DNA of 9,482 nucleotides from Candidatus Geothermarchaeota archaeon (GTDB lineage: Archaea; Thermoproteota; Nitrososphaeria; Geothermarchaeales; JAUWBL01). Both the position numbers and the translations under genes were made by a program. The stretch is taken from positions 1 through 9,482 of the forward strand of contig JAUWBL010000025.1 of NCBI GenBank assembly GCA_030601715.1. The letters run 5' to 3'. Below are positions 5,034 to 9,482 of the stretch, piece by piece (the first letter of the stretch is position 1; the number at the start of each line of letters is the position of its first letter). Under the pieces are notes generated by a model. The model was not told where the DNA came from and searched no databases. It was given only the letters and a program-made list of their open reading frames with translations.

Positions 5034-6085
5034 CCTCGGAACAGCGTCCCCGAAGCCTTGGGCACCAGTGTTATTGTTGTCCTCTCGCTCCGGCGGACAG
5101 AAGCCACGGCCTTGTCCACGTCAGCTCGGCTCCTCAGACCCGTCTTCTTAGCGATGAACTCAGGAATGGCGGAAACCAGCATCGGCCTCCGCCCCTTCAA
5201 GATTCCCATCAACTTGATGGCTGAGGCTGTGTGGATGTCCAAGGGCCGTCTCTCAGACACAGCCTTCCAAAACTTCGTGAGATCAACCTCAAGGCCTCCC
5301 CGAGCCTCGGCGACATAGATGATCCTCTCGACTCCAGACGCCACTAGGTTGAACAGTCCCTTCAGAGACCCAAGGAAGCTGTCGTCCCAGGGTCGACCTC
5401 CAGATGACGCCAAGACGAGGCCCTCCAGTGGTTCCTCAGTCGTCCACAGTCTTTCATACGTCGCCACAGAATCAGCCCACGGTTCGCTACCGAAGCCAAA
5501 ACGGAAATCAGCAACCTTGCCGTCCGGCGAGAGAACAAAGCTCACCGAGAGAGGATCGTACGCCGACAGTGCCTCGTTGAAGGCACTCAATGTCTGTCCC
5601 CTCTCGCCGAAGGTCGTCTCCTGGCGTACGATCCAAGAGAACACCTCAAGATTCGATCCCAATGGCAAGAATCGGATGATCGCAGCGGGGTAGCCCGACC
5701 AGCCAAGGACGGAGCTGGGCTGGCACACGCCGGCCAAAACAGTTGAGGGTTCCAGGGGGAATCTGTCGATGTGAAACGTGAACCCCGACTCGGCATCCCC
5801 CTCTGAGACAGCCCTCGATTCCGGCTGGTCAATTTCCACGGCCTTCAAAGCTCCCCGCGACAGGAAGTCAAGGCAGAGATCTCGCTGACTCCGGTTGGAC
5901 TCGTAGTCGAACACAAGATTGAGGGTTCTCTCTCCCACTTCCGAAGCAAGATCGTCGAGTTTCTGTTCGACAGGCTCTTCCCGTTCGTCGTCCACGGGAG
6001 GAGGAACGATTTCTCGCAACGTGGTCGGCTCAGGGATCATTACCGGAAGCTCTGTGTCTCCGAAGGGAAGCCAAACCTCGACCAA
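5030..6085 (-). CDS. LarA-like (DUF2088) protein lacking recognisable nickel-pincer catalytic residues
   Basis: The 351-residue protein begins MVEVWLPFGDTELPVMIPE, as in the lactate racemase LarA/DUF2088 family, and ends with a domain (RIIYVAEARGGLE… to TTITLVPKASGTLF) matching the LarA C-terminal domain. The central LarA signatures look eroded. The D-x-T-R-P region reads LVFDYESNRSQ. The stretch that normally carries a His and a GGxK-LPG segment reads CQPSSVLGWSGYPAAIIRFLP, without the His, the second Gly or the Lys. Racemase activity with the nickel-pincer cofactor is therefore unlikely, although the fold is probably kept. The TTG start at 6085 is the only suitable start before an upstream stop; no ribosome binding site is visible. 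It is convergent with the site-2 protease and divergent from DUF99. The function of this archaeal branch is unknown to me. Confidence 0.7.
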   Translation of the reverse strand: MVEVWLPFGDTELPVMIPEPTTLREIVPPPVDDEREEPVEQKLDDLASEVGERTLNLVFDYESNRSQRDLCLDFLSRGALKAVEIDQPESRAVSEGDAESGFTFHIDRFPLEPSTVLAGVCQPSSVLGWSGYPAAIIRFLPLGSNLEVFSWIVRQETTFGERGQTLSAFNEALSAYDPLSVSFVLSPDGKVADFRFGFGSEPWADSVATYERLWTTEEPLEGLVLASSGGRPWDDSFLGSLKGLFNLVASGVERIIYVAEARGGLEVDLTKFWKAVSERRPLDIHTASAIKLMGILKGRRPMLVSAIPEFIAKKTGLRSRADVDKAVASVRRSERTTITLVPKASGTLFRG

Positions 6086-6108
6086 AATCAGGCACCCACA
6101 TATGATGT

Positions 6109-6258
6109 ATGATCAGGATGAGTCTACAGCCGAAAATAGGCAACGAAGGCATCACTCCGGCTGACAGAGGAAGGGACTGGATCGACACACGGAGCCTATC
6201 CCTTTCGGTGGTCTTGAGGCTGCAAGTCAGCGACGAGTCAAGGCGGGCGTCTCTTTGA
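6109..6258 (+). CDS. Possible 49-codon small ORF overlapping the DUF99 start
   Basis: ATG at 6109 opens a frame encoding MIRMSLQPKIGNEGITPADR… ending RRASL, with a TGA stop at 6256-6258 that overlaps the TTG start of DUF99 at 6255-6257. Such TTGA overlaps are typical of translational coupling. No ribosome binding site is seen before the ATG, a second ATG follows at 6118, and I recognise no family. A frame of this length may be open by chance, so this is only a candidate. Confidence 0.2.
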   Translation: MIRMSLQPKIGNEGITPADRGRDWIDTRSLSLSVVLRLQVSDESRRASL

Positions 6259-6824
6259 CATTGAAGAAGGGAGTTCGGATGCTCGGAGTGGCGGAGAGCT
6301 TCGCCAAGGGCACCGCGGAGAAGAGTGCTCTCGTCGGCGTTGTTCAGAGGGCCGACCTAGTCATTGATGGCTTCTCACTGGCGTTCCCCACGGTGGGTGG
6401 GATGGACGCCACGGACAGATTACTCGAATTGCACGATGAGCTGAGTAGGGAAGACGTTAACTACATCTGTGTGAGCGGAAGCGTCATCAGCTGGTACAAT
6501 GTCATCGACTTCAACAGGATCCACGAAACGACGAAGACGCCCACCGTCTCGCTCACATACGAGCCCTCCGAAGGCTTGGACGAGCATTTCAAGAGGGCCT
6601 GCCCCCAGGACTGGAGAGAGAGGCTAGAGATGCACAAGAGAAACGGAGCCAGAGAGAGGGTCAGGCTCGACACGGGATACGAAGTCTTCGTGAGAGGATA
6701 CGGCGTCGACACCGATGAGGTCCTAGAAGTCTTGAATGCTTTCCTGCTTCAGGGAAAGTATCCAGAGCCCATCAGGGTCGCGCGTCTGATCTCTCACCGG
6801 TTGTCTAAGATCATTCTAGCCTGA
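6255..6824 (+). CDS. DUF99 (UPF0215) family archaeal protein
   Basis: The 189-residue protein matches the archaeal DUF99 pattern along its length: GVRMLGVAES at 6-15, ALVGVVQRADLVIDGF at 25-40, TVGGMDATDRLLEL at 46-59, the SREDVNYICVSGSVISWYNVIDF segment at 64-86, and the diagnostic GKYPEPIRVARLI at 167-179. DUF99 is considered a distant relative of endonuclease V, but its reaction has not been established as far as I know. The start is TTG at 6255; TTG at 6261 or ATG at 6279 are alternatives, but family members normally carry a few residues before GVRxLG. There is no clear ribosome binding site. It is divergent from the LarA-like gene across 169 bp and converges with glycyl-tRNA synthetase with 34 bp between stops. 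Family call secure, role unknown. Confidence 0.88.
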   Translation: MTLKKGVRMLGVAESFAKGTAEKSALVGVVQRADLVIDGFSLAFPTVGGMDATDRLLELHDELSREDVNYICVSGSVISWYNVIDFNRIHETTKTPTVSLTYEPSEGLDEHFKRACPQDWRERLEMHKRNGARERVRLDTGYEVFVRGYGVDTDEVLEVLNAFLLQGKYPEPIRVARLISHRLSKIILA

Positions 6825-6858
6825 CTTCTGACGGGATGGCCTGCAAACCTCCAAGGTG

Positions 6859-8604
6859 TCAAGTTGCCATTCCCTGGGCAGCTTCTCCGAAGCTCTCAGA
6901 GCCGAGAATCTTCTGGACGAACTCTGTACACGAAGCGGCAGGAATCCTGAGCTGCTCCCATGAGTCCCTATCTCTAGCCGTGACCGTTTCATCCTTCAGG
7001 CTCTGACGGTCCACGGTAATACACACAGGAACCCCTATCTCGTCGGCTCTGGCATAGCGCCTACCTATCGTCTCCTTCGACTCCAACGTGGCCCTGATGC
7101 CCTTCTCCAACAGTTCGGAGTGTATTCTGCCAGCCATCTCCTCAAGAGGCTTCCTCGACACTATCGGGAAGACCGCAGCCTCCACGGGAGCTACCTGAGG
7201 GGGAAGAGCTAGCACCACCCTACCCTCCTTTGACTTGAAGCCGTACTCCAAGGTCGAGTACGCCACCCGCTCCAGGCCAAAGCTCGGCTCGGCGACGTAC
7301 GGGATGAACCTCTCTATCTGGGTCTTCTTCTCTATGGTCTCGATTCGGAAGAGTTGCCTCTTCAACCGATAACCCGCCACGTAGACGTGTCCCTTGTCGT
7401 CTAACTCCCCCAGAGTCTGTTCCTGTGGCCAGCTGTTGAGCTCTCTCATCACCGCCCCGATGTCATCCCCTACGAGTTCCTTGATCAACTCCGTCTTGGG
7501 CCTGACTCTTCGGTGACTCTTCCTGACAGCCTTCCGTAGCACCCTCTCAGCCGTCAGGTCTTCACCGGTCTTGCTCATGTGGGCCGACAGATCGAAGTCC
7601 GTCCTGTGTGCGTGGCCTGAGACCTCCACCCACCCCCATCTGGACAGAAGGACCTCTTGGTCAAAGGTTTGCTTGGAGTAGTGAGCTCGCTCACCCTCCA
7701 GATGCTCCCTGAACCTCTGCCGCGAGGGAGGGATCCCCAGAAGAGACATGAAGCCTTGGGCAAGGCCCATGAAGTATCCCAGCCACTCGCTCTTGACAAA
7801 CCCCTCATCCAGTGCTGAGCCTACCGAGACCTCAAGCATCTCCTCCTCCCCCTTCAGTAAAACCGACTCTGGGACCAGGTTCATCATCACGTCCCTCACT
7901 TCCCCGAGGAAGGGACATTCCGGCCTCTCGGGATCATAGAAGAGTTCGACCTCCATGAAATCGATCTCTCTCAACCGAATGGGGCCCTGCCTTGGGGAGA
8001 TTTCGTTTCGGAACACCCTTCCCACCTGAGCTATTCCCAGTGGCATCTTCTTCCTTTCGACCGAGTACGTACGCTTGAATTCGGTGAACATGCCTTGGGC
8101 CGTCTCCGGCCTCAAGAATCCCACGCTGTCCCCCAGCGGCCCTATCGTGGTCTGAAACATTGTTGTAAACAGGCTTGCCTTTCCCAGTGTCCCATCGCAT
8201 TCGGGGCAGGTCACACCAAGCCTATGGATCTGGCTGTCGACCTGAGACGGACTCAGAGTCTCCACATGCCTTGCTCCAGCCTTGCTGAGGAGCTCATCGG
8301 CCTTGAACCTCTGACTGCACTTGAGACAGGCGACCATCGTATCCTTGAATCCCTCGACGTGGCCGGAAGCCTCAAACACGGGGTAGGGAGTTACCAAAGG
8401 GGCATCTATTTCGATGAAACCATGCTTGAGGACAAAGGTTTTCCTCCAGAGGTCAGCGATCTTCCTCTTCAATACAGCCCCAAGGGGGCCCCACGTTAAG
8501 AACCCACTGACGCCTCCGTATATCTCATAGGCGTTCCAGAAGAACCCCCTACGCGCAGCTAGACCGGAAACTTCGTCAACTAGGTCCCTCTTAGGGCGCT
8601 CCAC
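6859..8604 (-). CDS. glyS: Glycyl-tRNA synthetase, archaeal/eukaryotic dimeric type
   Basis: The 581-residue class II synthetase charges tRNA-Gly with glycine in the cytoplasm. The sequence shows GFLTWGPLGAVLK at 34-46, a zinc-binding pair CLKC (93-96) and CPEC (133-136), FLRPETAQGMF at 163-173, motif 2 VFRNEISPRQGPIRLREIDFMEVE at 197-220, GWVEVSGHAHRTDFDL at 324-339, motif 3 EPSFGLERV at 439-447, and a C-terminal anticodon-binding domain at about 463-565 with RRYARADEIGVPVCITVD. Length is normal for the archaeal form. The HAHRTDFDL block has His where many archaeal and eukaryotic members have IAxRT. The start is GTG at 8604, with a TATA-like box 34 nt upstream. It lies 73 bp downstream of the geranylgeranyl reductase gene. 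The enzyme is complete and expected to be essential. Confidence 0.97.
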   Translation of the reverse strand: MERPKRDLVDEVSGLAARRGFFWNAYEIYGGVSGFLTWGPLGAVLKRKIADLWRKTFVLKHGFIEIDAPLVTPYPVFEASGHVEGFKDTMVACLKCSQRFKADELLSKAGARHVETLSPSQVDSQIHRLGVTCPECDGTLGKASLFTTMFQTTIGPLGDSVGFLRPETAQGMFTEFKRTYSVERKKMPLGIAQVGRVFRNEISPRQGPIRLREIDFMEVELFYDPERPECPFLGEVRDVMMNLVPESVLLKGEEEMLEVSVGSALDEGFVKSEWLGYFMGLAQGFMSLLGIPPSRQRFREHLEGERAHYSKQTFDQEVLLSRWGWVEVSGHAHRTDFDLSAHMSKTGEDLTAERVLRKAVRKSHRRVRPKTELIKELVGDDIGAVMRELNSWPQEQTLGELDDKGHVYVAGYRLKRQLFRIETIEKKTQIERFIPYVAEPSFGLERVAYSTLEYGFKSKEGRVVLALPPQVAPVEAAVFPIVSRKPLEEMAGRIHSELLEKGIRATLESKETIGRRYARADEIGVPVCITVDRQSLKDETVTARDRDSWEQLRIPAASCTEFVQKILGSESFGEAAQGMAT

Positions 8605-8634
8605 TCTCAGGTCACGAATGGAAGAAACCTGGAT

Positions 8635-8642
8635 TCTTAAAG
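8635..8642 (-). promoter_or_regulatory. TATA-like box for glycyl-tRNA synthetase
   Basis: The minus strand reads GTAAAGA then CTTTAAGA, centred 34 nt before the GTG at 8604. This gives a predicted leader under 10 nt. It suggests the synthetase gene has its own promoter in the 73-bp gap after the reductase gene. Confidence 0.45.
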
Positions 8643-8677
8643 TCTTTACCCGGGCGACGGCTACGAAGCGAGCTCCA

Positions 8678-9482
8678 CTATCTCCACGGACCTACGACGC
8701 TCCTGACCAGACGGGCGGCGTATCCACGCCCGAAGGGGATTCTGCAGCGTATGAGCTCGCTGAGCCTTTCCTCACCCAGCACCTTGAGTAGCCTCTCCAT
8801 CCAGCTGTCCTTCCTCATCGCCATGTCGCCGAGTTCGCGTATGCGAACCGAGTTCGCGATCTCTTTGCCCATCTCCCTCTTCCACTGCCTCTCGTACTTA
8901 CTCAAGGAGGGTTCTCCGGTCAGAGCCCACTGAGCAGCTACCTCACCTGCTATAGCCCCTGAAACCACCGCCAGGGGTACACCGGCGCCTACAGAAGCTA
9001 GGACGTGCCCGGCAGAGTCTCCAGTCACCAAGACGCCCTCTGTGTATGTCTTGGGGATTGCTCCCCCGCAGGGAACGAGTCCCCCCACCACGGACATGGC
9101 TGAGGTTCTCCTCAGTCTCTTGGCGGCCAACGGATGCTTCCGAATGAACCGATCGAAGTAGTCCGTGATGGTCATCCCTTTCTCTGTGAAGGGTGTCCTA
9201 ATCCCCAGCCCTACGTTGGCTAGGCCATCTCCCCTCGGGATGATCCAGGCGAACCCTCCCGGGCAGTAGTCCTTTCCTAAATACATCTCGGTGGTGTCGT
9301 TACCAGTATCGACGCACCCCATCACCTGCTGCAGGACGGGACTGAGGTCGTAGGGGGAGCTGAGGATTCTTAGCCCGACCCCGGTGGCGGTCCTGGAACG
9401 CGCCCCATCCGCCGCCACAACCATTGAACTTCGTACTTTCTGGGAGTCACCCTTCCTCTCAATGGCCACCTCAAGGGTCCCG
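8678..9482 (-). CDS. Geranylgeranyl reductase family flavoprotein, C-terminal part, cut by window edge
   Basis: The open frame runs from the right edge to the stop at 8678 (about 267 residues visible; upstream residues read GTLEV and continue off the window). Family features: VVAADGARSR, the FAD/NADPH-side motif of group A flavoprotein monooxygenase-like folds; the geranylgeranyl-reductase signature YLGKDYCPGGFAWIIPRGDGLANVGLGI at about 65-95; and the C-terminal FAD-binding GVLVTGDSAGHVLASVGAGVPLAV at about 149-170. The N-terminal Rossmann GxGxxG lies outside the window. In archaea such enzymes saturate the double bonds of digeranylgeranyl-glycerophospholipids to give phytanyl chains; paralogues may act on quinones or other isoprenoids. 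An internal GTG at 9469 is not the true start. The neighbouring synthetase gene lies 73 bp downstream. The family is clear; the exact substrate is not. Confidence 0.92.
   Translation of the reverse strand, partial: GTLEVAIERKGDSQKVRSSMVVAADGARSRTATGVGLRILSSPYDLSPVLQQVMGCVDTGNDTTEMYLGKDYCPGGFAWIIPRGDGLANVGLGIRTPFTEKGMTITDYFDRFIRKHPLAAKRLRRTSAMSVVGGLVPCGGAIPKTYTEGVLVTGDSAGHVLASVGAGVPLAVVSGAIAGEVAAQWALTGEPSLSKYERQWKREMGKEIANSVRIRELGDMAMRKDSWMERLLKVLGEERLSELIRCRIPFGRGYAARLVRSVVGPWR

Noticed and set aside
4724..5224. Plus-strand 166-codon open frame
   Set aside because: It overlaps the conserved LDGG end of the site-2 protease and the 3' end of the LarA-like gene, and the protein is low-complexity Arg/Pro-rich.

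Overview
The window reads as part of an archaeal chromosome. Evidence is the archaeal/eukaryotic-type glycyl-tRNA synthetase, a geranylgeranyl reductase of the isoprenoid-lipid type, a DUF99 protein, an Ard1/RimI-like N-terminal acetyltransferase, and TATA-like boxes that repeatedly lie 24-36 nt upstream of start codons, often without a ribosome binding site (near-leaderless genes). GTG and TTG starts are common. I see no tRNA or rRNA, no CRISPR array, no transposase and no integrase. The lineage cannot be fixed from sequence alone; a Bathyarchaeia-like or other uncultured archaeon is only a guess.

Layout. Positions 1-712 (minus) hold the N-terminal part of a secreted subtilisin-family protease with signal peptide, I9-type propeptide and the catalytic Asp; its His and Ser lie beyond the left edge. 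A 354-bp gene-free gap with short tandem repeats follows. At 1067-1591 (minus) is a small secreted protein, probably a beta-barrel related to DUF3224, whose C-terminus appears to have been changed by a 19-bp tandem duplication. A second gap (1592-1929) holds its promoter, an inverted repeat and a possible small structured RNA on the plus strand. Positions 1930-3805 form a minus-strand operon: acetyltransferase, HAD phosphatase, and an orotate-phosphoribosyltransferase-like protein. Divergent from it is an integral-membrane site-2 protease (3894-5033), which converges with a degenerate LarA-like (DUF2088) gene; their stop codons share one CTAG. A DUF99 gene (6255-6824) is divergent from the LarA-like gene and converges with glycyl-tRNA synthetase (6859-8604), which follows the 3' part of a geranylgeranyl reductase (8678 to the right edge).

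How the genes relate. Most of the window is housekeeping or lineage-core: translation (GlyRS), protein N-terminal acetylation, lipid saturation and nucleotide-related enzymes. The left third is more accessory: two secreted proteins whose promoters both carry a short inverted repeat with an AATTC/GAATT centre between the TATA-like box and the ATG. Two enzyme-family members, the OPRT-like and LarA-like proteins, seem to have lost catalytic residues and may have taken on other roles. I did not find a clearly new multi-gene system. The strongest unusual signals are the C-terminal frameshift by duplication, the degenerate enzyme paralogues, and the candidate small RNA.
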